Shown here: positions 38,834-47,157 of the stretch, one piece after another | Layout: every line of letters begins with the position of its first letter | Numbering within the stretch: position 1 is the stretch's first letter | Source of the DNA: Actinomadura sp. NAK00032 | GTDB taxonomy: Bacteria > Actinomycetota > Actinomycetes > Streptosporangiales > Streptosporangiaceae | DNA length: 64,000 nt | Reading direction: 5' to 3' | NCBI RefSeq assembly: GCF_013364275.1 | Contig: NZ_CP054932.1 | Location: 3,348,001 to 3,412,000 of the forward strand | Program-made: the position numbers and the translations under genes | The notes under the pieces: generated by a model | The model's database searches: none | What the model was told of the DNA's origin: nothing | Seen by the model: the letters and a program-made list of their open reading frames with translations, nothing else

Positions 38834-39153
38834 CGGCCGGTGGCGGCGGCGTCCAGGCCGGCCTCGATGATCGCGTTCACGACGGGGGCGAGCCGGGCGG
38901 CGCCGAGCGAGGGGGCGCGCGCGGCCATCGCCTCGACGATCTCCCGCTCCCGGCGCGGGTCGCGGCCGGCGAAGCCGCCGACCGGCTTGAGCCGCTGCAC
39001 GACGGCGGCGACCGCGGCGCGGTGCTCCAGCAGGGTCGCCAGGGCCGCGTCGATGCCGTCGATCGCGGCCCGCGCCTCGCCGAGGGTGGTGATGGCGCCG
39101 GCGGACGGCAGCGCGACCCGCAGCTCGGCGGGGTCGATCACCTGGTCGGGCAT
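38830..39153 (-). CDS. Chorismate mutase, AroQ type
   Basis: A 107-residue protein with an AroQ helical chorismate mutase fold, which converts chorismate to prephenate for Tyr and Phe synthesis. Typical segments are LGEARAAIDGIDAALATLLEHRAAV and VQRLK, the motif GRDPRREREIVEAMAARA and the final helix. The ATG at 39153 (MPDQVIDPAEL) follows GAGGGA at a good distance; an in-frame ATG at 39168 is possible. The gene is preceded by a candidate leader peptide and hairpins (39240-39352) and leads the azlC-azlD pair. Confidence 0.88.
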   Translation of the reverse strand: MPDQVIDPAELRVALPSAGAITTLGEARAAIDGIDAALATLLEHRAAVAAVVQRLKPVGGFAGRDPRREREIVEAMAARAPSLGAARLAPVVNAIIEAGLDAAATGR

Positions 39154-39239
39154 GGGGTTCCCTCTCATGCTGCGGCGGGCCGCACGGGGAAGGGAGCCGG
39201 TGCCGGGGCCGCGCCTGGTCGATGCGAATCGAAAGCAGG

Positions 39240-39324
39240 GGCGAAGCCCGCGGGGGCTCCGCCTCGGCCGGCTCCGGGGTCGTCGCTCAGGTCGCCGCGG
39301 CGACCGGCTCGCCCGGAGCCGGCC
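39240..39324 (-). promoter_or_regulatory. Candidate attenuator hairpins before chorismate mutase
   Basis: A perfect 13-bp stem pairs 39324-39312 with 39278-39266 (GGCCGGCTCCGGG type) around a 33-nt loop. Its 5' arm lies inside the leader ORF, starting at codon 10, directly after the Tyr and Phe codons. A second hairpin follows (39263-39254 with 39249-39240, one mismatch). No T-tract is visible, so control could be by termination or by structure. The rest of 39154-39239 shows nothing else. Confidence 0.55.
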
Positions 39325-39352
39325 GCGTAAACCTGGGATAGCGACGTGCCAT
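39287..39352 (-). CDS. Candidate leader peptide upstream of chorismate mutase
   Basis: A 21-codon ORF beginning MARRYPRFTRP, with one Tyr (codon 5) and one Phe (codon 8), both end products of the pathway of the next gene. Its ATG lies 6 bases after the -10 TACCAT, so the message would start at or next to the ATG and be leaderless. Its second half overlaps the 5' arm of a strong hairpin. It ends 133 bases before chorismate mutase. Only two regulatory codons are present, fewer than in classical attenuators, so the role is an inference. Confidence 0.5.
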   Translation of the reverse strand: MARRYPRFTRPAPGEPVAAAT

Positions 39353-39387
39353 GCCCCGATGGTAGGCGGTGCCGCCCCGCGTGCCAA
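39353..39387 (-). promoter_or_regulatory. Promoter of chorismate mutase-azlCD unit
   Basis: On the minus strand TTGGCA (39387-39382) and TACCAT (39364-39359) are separated by exactly 17 bp. The -10 lies 6 bases before the ATG of the leader ORF. This is one of the best promoter matches in the window and predicts a leaderless transcript. Confidence 0.7.
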
Positions 39388-39517
39388 ACTCCGGACAGGC
39401 CGTCCCACGTGCTGAGACGTTCGGCCGGGGCCGCACGGATCGGGCGCGTCGGGGCGCGTGGGGCCCCGGGGGCGGGTTAGGCTCTCAGGACCGCGTCGTC
39501 CCGGCGGCCCCGCCGGG

Positions 39518-39547
39518 TTGACGATCTTCCCCCGGGACCGATACCGC
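39518..39547 (+). promoter_or_regulatory. Candidate dnaE promoter
   Basis: TTGACG (39518-39523) and TACCGC (39542-39547), 18 bp apart, lie 58-88 bases before the dnaE start. The -10 ends in C rather than T, so the match is only fair. No other gene is seen between 39388 and 39605. Confidence 0.4.
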
Positions 39548-39605
39548 CACCGCGCGCCACCGGTGCGCGGGCGGTCGCATGCGATGAGCAGGAGGCGCAG
39601 CACGC

Positions 39606-42600
39606 ATGGCCGACTCTTTCGTTCACCTGCACGTTCATACGGAGTACTCCATGCTCGACGGAGCGGCCCGGCTGAAGCAGATGTTCGAAGAGGTCGGCCG
39701 GCAGGAGATGCCGGCGATCGCGATGACCGACCACGGCAACATGCACGGCGCCTACGACTTCCACAAGCAGGCGACGGCCGCCGGGGTCACCCCGATCATC
39801 GGCATCGAGGCGTACATGGCGCCCGAGTCCCGCTACCACAAGAAGAAGGTCCAGTGGGGTGAGCCGAGCCAGAAGCGCGACGACGTCTCCGGCGGCGGCC
39901 TCATCAACCACATGACGCTGTGGGCGCGCAACAGGACCGGCCTGCACAACATGTTCAAGCTGTCGAGCCGCGCCTACACCGAGGGCTTCGTCTTCAAGTA
40001 CGCCCGGATGGACGAGGAACTGCTCGCCGAGCACGCCGACGGCGTGATGGGCACCACGGGCTGCCCGTCCGGCAAGATCCAGACCCGGCTGCGGCTCGGC
40101 CAGTTCGACGAGGCGCTGAAGGCCGCCGCCACCTTCCAGGACATCCTCGGCAAGGACAACTACTTCCTCGAGCTGATGGACCACGGGCTCGACATCGAGC
40201 GCAACGTCCGGCAGGGCCTGCTCGACATCGGCAAGAAGCTGAACATCCCGCCGGTGGTGACCAACGACTCGCACTACACCCACGAGTCGGAGGCGACCGC
40301 GCACGACGCGCTGCTGTGCGTGCAGGTCGGCAAGCAGCTCGCCGACCCCGACCGGTTCCGGTTCAACGGCAGCGGCTACTACCTCAAGACCGCCGACGAG
40401 ATGCGCGGCATCGACTCCTCCGACACCTGGCTGGAAGGGTGCCGCAACACCCTCGTGATCGCGGAGAAGGTCGACCCGGCGGGCATGTTCGAGTACCGCG
40501 ACCTCAGCCCCCGCTTCCCCGTCCCCGAGGGCGAGACGGAGGAGAGCTGGTTCCGCAAGGAGGTCTGGAAGGGGCTGGAGCGCCGCTTCCCGGACGGCCT
40601 GCCGGAGGGCTACAAGGAGCAGGCCGAGTACGAGATGGGCGTCATCCTCGGCAAGGGGTACCCGTCCTACTTCCTCGTCGTCGCCGACTTCATCATGTGG
40701 GCCAAGGAGAACGGCATCCTGGTCGGCCCCGGCCGCGGGTCGGCCGCGGGCTCGCTGATCGCCTACGCGATGGGGATCACCGACCTCGACCCGATCCCGC
40801 ACGGGCTGATCTTCGAGCGGTTCCTGAACCCCGAGCGCGCGTCCATGCCCGACATCGACATCGACTTCCCTGAAGACCGGCGCGCCGAGGTCATCAAGTA
40901 CACGACGGAGAAGTGGGGCGCCGACAAGGTCTCCTTCATCGCCACCTTCGGCACCATCAAGGCGAAGGCCGCGATCAAGGACGCGGGCCGCGTCCTCGGC
41001 TTCCCGTACGCGCTCGGCGACCGGATCTCCAAGGCGTTCCCGCCCGCGGTGATGGGCAAGGACATCCCGCTGTCGGGCATCTTCGACGACAAGCACCCGC
41101 GCCACGGCGAGGCGGGCGAGCTGCGCAAGCTGTACGAGGAAGAGACCGACGTCAAGCAGATCATGGACCTGGCGCAGGGCCTGGAGGGCCTGATCCGCCA
41201 GACCGGGGTGCACGCCGCCGGGATCATCATGTCCGGCGAGACGATCACCGACCACGTCCCGATCATGCGCCGGGACGCCGACGGCGCGATCATCACGCAG
41301 TTCGACTACCCGACCTGCGAGACGCTCGGCCTGCTGAAGATGGACTTCCTGGGCCTGCGGAACCTGACGATCATCGACGACGCGCTCAAGGGCATCAAGA
41401 AGAACAAGGGCGTCGACGTCGACCTGCTCGCGCTGCCGCTGGACGACCAGCCGACCTACGACCTGCTCGCCCGCGGCGACACCCTGGGCGTGTTCCAGTT
41501 CGACGGCGGCCCGATGCGGTCGCTGCTGCGGCTGATGAAGCCCGACAACTTCGAGGACATCTCCGCCGTCGGCGCCCTGTACCGGCCGGGCCCGATGGGC
41601 GCGAACTCCCACACCAACTACGCGCTCCGCAAGAACGGCCAGCAGGAGATCACCCCGATCCACCCGGAGCTGGAGGAGCCGCTCAAGGAGATCCTCGACA
41701 CCACCTACGGCCTGATCGTCTACCAGGAGCAGGTCATGGCGATCGCGCAGAAGGTGGCGGGCTACACGCTCGGCAAGGCGGACCTGCTCCGCCGCGTCAT
41801 GGGCAAGAAGAAGAAGGCCGAGCTGGACGCGCAGTTCGTCGGCTTCGAGCAGGGCATGATCGACAACGGCTTCTCCAAGGAGGCCGTGAAGACGCTGTGG
41901 GACATCCTCGTCCCGTTCTCCGACTACGCGTTCAACAAGGCGCACTCGGCCGCGTACGGCCTGGTGTCCTACTGGACGGCCTACCTCAAGGCGAACTTCC
42001 CGGCCGAGTACATGGCGGGCCTGCTCACCTCCGTCGGCGACGACAAGGACAAGAGCGCCCTCTACCTGTCGGAGTGCCGCCGGATGGGACTGAAGGTCCT
42101 GCCGCCGGACGTCAACACCTCCGAGGCCGACTTCACCCCGCTCGGCGACACCGAGATCCGGTTCGGCCTGTCGGCGGTCCGCAACGTCGGCCACAACGTG
42201 GTGGACGGGATCGTCGCCGCCCGCCGGGAGAAGGGCGCCTACACCGACTTCAACGACTTCCTGAACAAGGTCCCGCCGCAGGTGTGCAACAAGCGGGTCG
42301 TGGAGTCGCTGATCAAGTCGGGCGCGTTCGACGAGCTCGGCCACCAGCGCAAGGCGCTGCTGATGGTGCACGAGCAGGCCATCGACTCGGTCATCGACAT
42401 CAAGCGCAAGGAGGCCGTCGGCCAGGACTCCCTGTTCGGCGCGCTGGAGGAGGACGGCGGCGAGGACGCGTTCGCCGTCGCGATCCCCGAGGGCGAGGAA
42501 TGGGACAAGACGACCCTGCTCGCCTTCGAGCGGGAGATGCTCGGCCTGTACGTCTCCGACCACCCGCTCCTCGGCGTCGAGCACATCCTCGAACGCGAGG

Positions 42601-43136
42601 CCGACTGCGCCATCGCCTCGCTGAACGAGGGGGAGCGGCCGGACGGCCAGATCGTGGTCGTCGCGGGCCTGCTGTCCGGGCTGCAGCGCAAGGTCACCAA
42701 GCAGGGCAACTCGTGGGCGATGTTCCAGCTGGAGGACCTCGCCGGCTCGATCGAGGTGCTGTGCTTCCCGTCGTCCTACCAGCTGTGCTCCACGCTGCTC
42801 GCCGAGGACGCGATCCTGATCGTCAAGGGCAGGCTGGACCGCCGCGAGGACGTCGCGAAGATCATCGCGATGGAGGTCACCCAGCCCGACCTGACGGTCA
42901 CCGACGCGACGGGCCCTTTGTCGGTCACGGTGCCGCTCGGCCGGTGCACGCCGCCGACGGTGTCGCGGCTGAAGGAGGTGCTGGTCACCCATCCCGGCAG
43001 CGCCGAGGTGCACCTGCACGTCCAGAACGGCCCCCGCACCACGGTCGTCCGGCTGGACGACCGGCTCCGGGTGGCCCCGTCGCCGGCGCTGATGGGCGAC
43101 CTGAAGCAGCTCCTCGGCCCGTCCTGCCTCGGCTGA
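39606..43136 (+). CDS. dnaE: DNA polymerase III alpha subunit
   Basis: A 1176-residue replicative polymerase. The N-terminal PHP domain starts FVHLHVHTEYSMLDGA (metal-site histidines 7, 9, 11); in mycobacterial DnaE1 this domain provides proofreading, and the same is plausible here. The polymerase active site holds PDIDIDF (D416, D418, D420) after GPGRGSAAGSLIAYAMGI. A helix-hairpin-helix region and an OB fold (DGQIVVVAGLLSGLQRKVTK) follow. GGAGG lies 9-13 bases before ATG 39606. Length matches the essential DnaE1 type rather than the DnaE2 mutasome type. Confidence 0.97.
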   Translation: MADSFVHLHVHTEYSMLDGAARLKQMFEEVGRQEMPAIAMTDHGNMHGAYDFHKQATAAGVTPIIGIEAYMAPESRYHKKKVQWGEPSQKRDDVSGGGLINHMTLWARNRTGLHNMFKLSSRAYTEGFVFKYARMDEELLAEHADGVMGTTGCPSGKIQTRLRLGQFDEALKAAATFQDILGKDNYFLELMDHGLDIERNVRQGLLDIGKKLNIPPVVTNDSHYTHESEATAHDALLCVQVGKQLADPDRFRFNGSGYYLKTADEMRGIDSSDTWLEGCRNTLVIAEKVDPAGMFEYRDLSPRFPVPEGETEESWFRKEVWKGLERRFPDGLPEGYKEQAEYEMGVILGKGYPSYFLVVADFIMWAKENGILVGPGRGSAAGSLIAYAMGITDLDPIPHGLIFERFLNPERASMPDIDIDFPEDRRAEVIKYTTEKWGADKVSFIATFGTIKAKAAIKDAGRVLGFPYALGDRISKAFPPAVMGKDIPLSGIFDDKHPRHGEAGELRKLYEEETDVKQIMDLAQGLEGLIRQTGVHAAGIIMSGETITDHVPIMRRDADGAIITQFDYPTCETLGLLKMDFLGLRNLTIIDDALKGIKKNKGVDVDLLALPLDDQPTYDLLARGDTLGVFQFDGGPMRSLLRLMKPDNFEDISAVGALYRPGPMGANSHTNYALRKNGQQEITPIHPELEEPLKEILDTTYGLIVYQEQVMAIAQKVAGYTLGKADLLRRVMGKKKKAELDAQFVGFEQGMIDNGFSKEAVKTLWDILVPFSDYAFNKAHSAAYGLVSYWTAYLKANFPAEYMAGLLTSVGDDKDKSALYLSECRRMGLKVLPPDVNTSEADFTPLGDTEIRFGLSAVRNVGHNVVDGIVAARREKGAYTDFNDFLNKVPPQVCNKRVVESLIKSGAFDELGHQRKALLMVHEQAIDSVIDIKRKEAVGQDSLFGALEEDGGEDAFAVAIPEGEEWDKTTLLAFEREMLGLYVSDHPLLGVEHILEREADCAIASLNEGERPDGQIVVVAGLLSGLQRKVTKQGNSWAMFQLEDLAGSIEVLCFPSSYQLCSTLLAEDAILIVKGRLDRREDVAKIIAMEVTQPDLTVTDATGPLSVTVPLGRCTPPTVSRLKEVLVTHPGSAEVHLHVQNGPRTTVVRLDDRLRVAPSPALMGDLKQLLGPSCLG

Positions 43137-43145
43137 GGCCGGCCG

Positions 43146-43541
43146 ATGCCCGTCCGCTGCTGCGCCGCCCCGGCCCTGAGCCGCCTCCTCGTCCTCGCCA
43201 ACGGGGCGGCGACGCGCTACTCGGTGAGCGGCTGCGCCGCCTGCGGCGGCGCGGTGATCGAGTACTACAACTACGACGACTGGGACACCGGCAACCCCGC
43301 CGACTACGAGAAGTACTGGTGGTGGCGGATGGACGCCGCCGACACGGCCGCGTTCCGGGAGGCGGTCGCCGGCTGCCCCGCGCCGCTCGACCCGGACTGC
43401 CCCTGCGCCGTCCACCGGGCCCTCAAGTGGCGGACGCCCGACCCGCTGCCGCCGTCCACGGAGACCCCGCACGACGCCGCCGAGGTCCCGCGGACCCGCT
43501 TCACGGTCGAGGACGGCACGATCCGCTGGGCGGCCTCCTGA
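43146..43541 (+). CDS. Hypothetical cysteine-rich protein
   Basis: A 131-residue protein that I do not recognise. It has seven cysteines: RCC, GCAACG, GCPAP and DCPCAV. An aromatic segment, EYYNYDDWDTGNPADYEKYWWWRMD, separates the cysteine groups (positions about 38-62). No signal peptide or membrane span is evident. It starts 9 bases after dnaE and runs convergently into the luciferase-like gene. Third-position GC is high throughout, so I think it is real. Metal binding is possible but unproven. Confidence 0.6.
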   Translation: MPVRCCAAPALSRLLVLANGAATRYSVSGCAACGGAVIEYYNYDDWDTGNPADYEKYWWWRMDAADTAAFREAVAGCPAPLDPDCPCAVHRALKWRTPDPLPPSTETPHDAAEVPRTRFTVEDGTIRWAAS

Positions 43542-43563
43542 CGCGCCCCCGGGCGTCCCGCGC

Positions 43564-44454
43564 TCAGCCGCCCAGCAGCTCCCGGGCGGCGGGGACGACC
43601 TCCCGGGCCCAGCGGCGCAGCTGGGTCTCGCCGGTGTCCTCGGGCCAGTAGACGAACGCGTCGAACCCAGCCCCGGTGGCGAGGTCGGCGAGGACGCGGG
43701 CCCAGCCCGCCGCGTCCGTGCGGATCGGTTCCTCGCCCTGGAGCCGGACGGCCCCGGGCGCCTCGGTGATGTCGCCGACGAGCTGGGCGACGCGGGTGAT
43801 CGCCGACGGGTCGCGCCCGGCGCCCTCGGCGGCGCGGGTGATGGCGTCCTGCGCGCCGCGCCACTTCTCGTACGGCAGGTAGTGCGGGATGGGCGCCGCC
43901 CATCCGTCCCCGGCCCGGCCGGTGAGCGCGAGCGCCTTCGGCCCGACGGCGCCGATCCAGATCCCGACGGGATGCGCCGGCGCGGGCCCCGCGTGGACGC
44001 CCCGCACCGCGTAGTGCTCCCCGCCGGCCCTGGCGGTCTCGCCCTGGCGCCACATCGCCCGGATGACGTCGATGGCCTCCTCCAGCGCGCGCAGGGCGTC
44101 GCCCGGCGTCCGGTCGGGGCCGCCCATGGCGGCGATGGCGGGCCAGAAGGCGCCGGCGCCGAGCGCGAGCTCGAACCGGCCGCCGCTGAGCAGGTCGAGG
44201 GTGGCGGCCTGCTTGGCGAGGACGGCGGGGCCGCGCAGCGGCAGGCTCGCCACGTCCGGGAACACCCGGAGCCGCTCGGTGCCGGCGAGCACGGTCGCGA
44301 TGACCGCCATCGTGTCGGCGAGGTCCGCCGCGTAGGGGTGGTCCTGGACGCCGAGCAGGTCGAGGCCGTCGGCGTCGGCGATCCGGGCCAGGGCGCGGAC
44401 GCCGTCCAGCCCGGCGGCCACCGGGGCGAGCTGCACACCGAAGCGATAGTCCAT
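43564..44454 (-). CDS. LLM-class (luciferase-like) flavin- or F420-dependent oxidoreductase
   Basis: A 296-residue TIM-barrel protein of the bacterial luciferase-like family. It has the typical start FGVQLAPVAAGLDGVRALARIADADGLDLLGVQDHPY, the AATLDLLSGGRFELALGAG segment and GIWIGAVGPKALALTGRAGDGW. In actinomycetes many such proteins use F420, but the cofactor and substrate are not fixed by sequence. ATG 44454 lies 7 bases after TAGTTT, a possible -10 for a leaderless message. It ends 23 bases from the convergent hypothetical gene. Confidence 0.88.
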   Translation of the reverse strand: MDYRFGVQLAPVAAGLDGVRALARIADADGLDLLGVQDHPYAADLADTMAVIATVLAGTERLRVFPDVASLPLRGPAVLAKQAATLDLLSGGRFELALGAGAFWPAIAAMGGPDRTPGDALRALEEAIDVIRAMWRQGETARAGGEHYAVRGVHAGPAPAHPVGIWIGAVGPKALALTGRAGDGWAAPIPHYLPYEKWRGAQDAITRAAEGAGRDPSAITRVAQLVGDITEAPGAVRLQGEEPIRTDAAGWARVLADLATGAGFDAFVYWPEDTGETQLRRWAREVVPAARELLGG

Positions 44455-44533
44455 GATCCGGAAACTACCCGCGCGGGGCGGAGCGCGAATCAGTAGCGCT
44501 ACTGGTGCGCCCTACCGGTTCGTGCCGGGGGCG

Positions 44534-45238
44534 TCAGCCGCCGAGGACGGCGGGGGTCAGCTCGGCGTGCCAGTCGACGAAGCGGCCGAGGCCGTCGAAG
44601 GAGGCGCGGGCGGTGCCGCCGCCAGGCAGCGCGGCCTCGGTCAGCGTGTCGGTCTGCCGGTAGGGCACGCGGTGGTGGGAGAGCAGCCCGGCGAGCGTCA
44701 GCCGGGGCTCGTGCGGGAACAGGCTCGCCGCGTTCGCCAGCAGGCGGGGCAGCGGGACCGGGTCCCAGCGCGCGGCCGGCACCTGCGGGTCGTCGACGTG
44801 CAGGTAGGCGGAGCCGCCGTCGTAGCCGGCGCCGATGTAGCCGGCCCCGCCGAGGACGCCGCCCGCGGCCATCGCGATCAGCTCGCCGCCGTGCCCGGCC
44901 GGGCCCTCGTACCAGGACAGGTCGACCTCGGGGGTGGTGAACTCGGGGATGCCGAGGCGCTCGCCGATCGCCCGGATGCCGAGCGTCGGGGCGACCGCCG
45001 GGTGGGCGTCGCCGAACTGCGGGTTCGCCCAGCCCCACAGCCAGGTGCGCTCGCGGGCCGCGTAGCTGCCGAGCAGCGAGACGCGGACCGCGACGCCGCC
45101 GCTGGCGTAGGTGCGGGCGGTCAGGTCGGCGCTCCAGTCCTCGCGCGGCAGGAACTCGGCGAGCGTCTCCTGCTGCTGCAGGACGACGGCCGCGCGCGCG
45201 GCGCCGAGGCGTTCGAACGCAGGACTGAATCCGGACAT
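44534..45238 (-). CDS. DUF6882-like protein of unknown function
   Basis: A 234-residue protein. The central LLGSYAARERTWLWGWANPQFGD and the following helix resemble the DUF6882 family common in actinomycetes; no enzymatic motif is known to me. No signal peptide or span is visible. I choose ATG 45238 (MSGFSPAFERLGAAR) because TAATGT lies 7 bases before it, a good leaderless arrangement; a GTG nine bases upstream is the alternative. The gap to the neighbouring minus gene is 79 bp. Confidence 0.75.
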   Translation of the reverse strand: MSGFSPAFERLGAARAAVVLQQQETLAEFLPREDWSADLTARTYASGGVAVRVSLLGSYAARERTWLWGWANPQFGDAHPAVAPTLGIRAIGERLGIPEFTTPEVDLSWYEGPAGHGGELIAMAAGGVLGGAGYIGAGYDGGSAYLHVDDPQVPAARWDPVPLPRLLANAASLFPHEPRLTLAGLLSHHRVPYRQTDTLTEAALPGGGTARASFDGLGRFVDWHAELTPAVLGG

Positions 45239-45366
45239 GTCGGGCACATTATCCCAGTAATCGGGGCGGTCGTGGGCGGGAATCGGACACCCTTCGAGAG
45301 TCGATCGGCCGAACCGGGCAGGCTAGGCTTTCGCTGTCACGGGACTTACAGCTAGGAGCGTACGAG

Positions 45367-45984
45367 GTGCGGCGACCCGCCGGGAGGCTCTTCGCGACGA
45401 GGCCCTGGGTGACATGGGCCGCCACCACCGCGATCATGGCGCTGCTGGGCCCGCTCGCGGGCCTGCTGTGGGCGGCCGTCGCGCCCGAGGTGACATATGT
45501 GATCGTGCAGGGTGAGGCGCTCCTGGCCGATCCGGAAGGGCAGGGCCCGATCGGCACCGACGCGCGGTTCGCCCTGATCGCCCTCGTCGCCGGGATCCTG
45601 TGCGGCGCCGCCGCGTACGCGGCCGGCGGCCGGGGCAACGACGTCGCGCTGCTGCTCGGCCTGGCCGCCGGCGGGTGCGCCGCGGCCTTGCTGGCCTGGA
45701 AGACCGGCCACCTGATCGGGCTCGGCGACTTCCAGGACGCGGTCCGGCACGCGCGCGACGGCACCACCGTCACCGGCGTCGCCGACCTGCGCGCCACGGG
45801 CGTGCTGATGTTCTGGCCGCTGCCCGCCGTGGCCGCCTACGGCCTGCTGGAGCTGGCCGTCCGGCGGCTACCCGCGGGCGATCGCGGCGACGCGGGCGCC
45901 GGTGAGGCGGACCAGGTCGGCGGGGGCGAGTTCGATCTGGAGTCCGCGCCGACCGGCGGAGACGTAGACGGTCGCGAGCGCTGA
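45367..45984 (+). CDS. DUF2567-like four-span membrane protein
   Basis: A 205-residue protein with four hydrophobic segments: VTWAATTAIMALLGPLAGLLWAAVA, FALIALVAGILCGAAAYAAGG, LLLGLAAGGCAAALLAW and VLMFWPLPAVAAYGLLELAV. The segment between spans 1 and 2 (YVIVQGEALLADPEGQGPIGTDARF) matches what I recall of DUF2567 proteins. The last about 38 residues are hydrophilic and encoded in DNA that also encodes, on the other strand, the end of ybaK (45868-45984). GTG 45367 follows AGGAGCG. Function unknown. Confidence 0.75.
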   Translation: MRRPAGRLFATRPWVTWAATTAIMALLGPLAGLLWAAVAPEVTYVIVQGEALLADPEGQGPIGTDARFALIALVAGILCGAAAYAAGGRGNDVALLLGLAAGGCAAALLAWKTGHLIGLGDFQDAVRHARDGTTVTGVADLRATGVLMFWPLPAVAAYGLLELAVRRLPAGDRGDAGAGEADQVGGGEFDLESAPTGGDVDGRER

Positions 45985-46362
45985 CACCGACGCGTCGACG
46001 ACCGCGGGCAGCCGCCTGCGCTGCCCGAGCGGGCTGATCCCGCCGACGACGTAGCCGGTGGCGCGCTCGGCGTCCTTCGGGGCGGCCATCCGCGCCTTCT
46101 TGCCGCCGGCCGCCGCCGCGAGCGCCTTCAGGTCCAGGGTGGACGACACGGGCACGATCCCGACGGTGAGCCGCCCGTCCACCTCCGCCAGCAGCGTCTT
46201 GAACAGCTGCCCGTACGGGACGCCGAGGGCGTCGGCGGCGGCCTCCCCGTAGGACTCGGCGTCCGGGTCCGCCTCGTAGGAGTGCAGCGTGTACTCGATC
46301 TTCGCCTTGGTCGCGGCGACGGTCGCCGGGGTCCCCTTGCCGCCCTTGGCCTTGGTGCTCAT
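45868..46362 (-). CDS. ybaK: YbaK/EbsC family Cys-tRNA(Pro) deacylase
   Basis: A 164-residue protein of the YbaK/ProX editing family, which removes Cys mischarged on tRNA-Pro. Family segments are TKAKIEYTLHSYEADPDAESYGEAAADALG, VFKTLL-like LFKTLLAEVDG, LDLKALAAAAGGKKARMA and the glycine motif GYVVGGISPLGQRRRLP with IELAPADLVRLTGA at the end. It overlaps the 3' end of the convergent membrane protein gene by 117 bp. ATG 46362 (MSTKAKGGKGTPA) gives the usual length. Confidence 0.92.
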   Translation of the reverse strand: MSTKAKGGKGTPATVAATKAKIEYTLHSYEADPDAESYGEAAADALGVPYGQLFKTLLAEVDGRLTVGIVPVSSTLDLKALAAAAGGKKARMAAPKDAERATGYVVGGISPLGQRRRLPAVVDASVSALATVYVSAGRRGLQIELAPADLVRLTGARVAAIARG

Positions 46363-46405
46363 GGGAAGAGTCTGCCGTGCCCGGCGGGTGCGTTTCCGGC
46401 CGGTG

Positions 46406-47068
46406 TCAGTTCGGGGTGAACGCCCCGTCCAGGAACTGCCCGGCGGGGATCATCGGCAGGATGTCCAGGATGCGGTTCTCGCGGTGCAGCAGGTCGCGCT
46501 CGGCGGCGAGGCGGAGCGCCGCGTCCTCGCACTCCAGCAGGCGCTGCTTCTCGTGCCCGTCCAGGACGAGCGCCGCCGCGATCGCGTGCGACAGCGCGAC
46601 CGGGTCGTCCGGCGGCTCGGCCGCCTCGATCGGGCCGGCCCCGGCCGCGCCGAGCCGGTGCCGGTACAGCCGGAACAGCCGCCGCACCCGCGCCGCCACC
46701 GGCTCCGGATCGGCGCCCGCCTCCTCGGGCAGGAACTCGACCTCGCCCTGCAGGTAGGGCCGCGACCTGTCCAGCTCCTTGACCCGGAACCGCCGGGTGC
46801 CGACCGTCACGATGTCGTAGCGGCCGTCGGGATGCGGGGCCACCTCGCGCAGCTCGGCGACGCAGCCGACGTCGGCGAGCCGGTGCGCGGCGCCCTCGCC
46901 GACCTCGTGGCCGAGCTGGATGCCGACGACGCCGAACCCGCGCGGCTCGGGCCGCTCCAGCAGGTCGGCGACCAGCCGGCGGTACCGGTCCTCGAACAGG
47001 TGCAGGGGCAGCACCAGCCCCGGGAACAGCACGGTGCCCAGGGGGAACAGGGCGAGCCGCTCGGTCAC
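46406..47068 (-). CDS. LON substrate-binding (N-terminal) domain protein
   Basis: A 220-residue stand-alone protein with the substrate-binding domain of Lon protease, lacking the ATPase and protease parts. The start LALFPLGTVLFPGLVLPLHLFEDRYRRLV is diagnostic, followed by FGVVGIQLG and RYDIVTVGTRRFRV. The C-terminal half is helical. Such proteins are common in actinomycetes; the role is unknown. The start codon at 47068 is GTG with GGGAG about 10 bases upstream. It is divergent from the PhzF-like gene. Confidence 0.85.
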   Translation of the reverse strand: MTERLALFPLGTVLFPGLVLPLHLFEDRYRRLVADLLERPEPRGFGVVGIQLGHEVGEGAAHRLADVGCVAELREVAPHPDGRYDIVTVGTRRFRVKELDRSRPYLQGEVEFLPEEAGADPEPVAARVRRLFRLYRHRLGAAGAGPIEAAEPPDDPVALSHAIAAALVLDGHEKQRLLECEDAALRLAAERDLLHRENRILDILPMIPAGQFLDGAFTPN

Positions 47069-47157
47069 ACTCTCACTCCCGCGTCCTGGGCGCCGCCGGG
47101 AAGACGCCCCCGCCGCCAGGGTACGTGGATAATGATGATCTTGGTAAGGGGTGTTTT

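Noticed and set aside
39477..44438. A 1653-codon open frame on the minus strand across dnaE
   Set aside because: Same reason: dnaE on the plus strand is certain, and the antisense product has no recognisable domain except where it crosses other frames.
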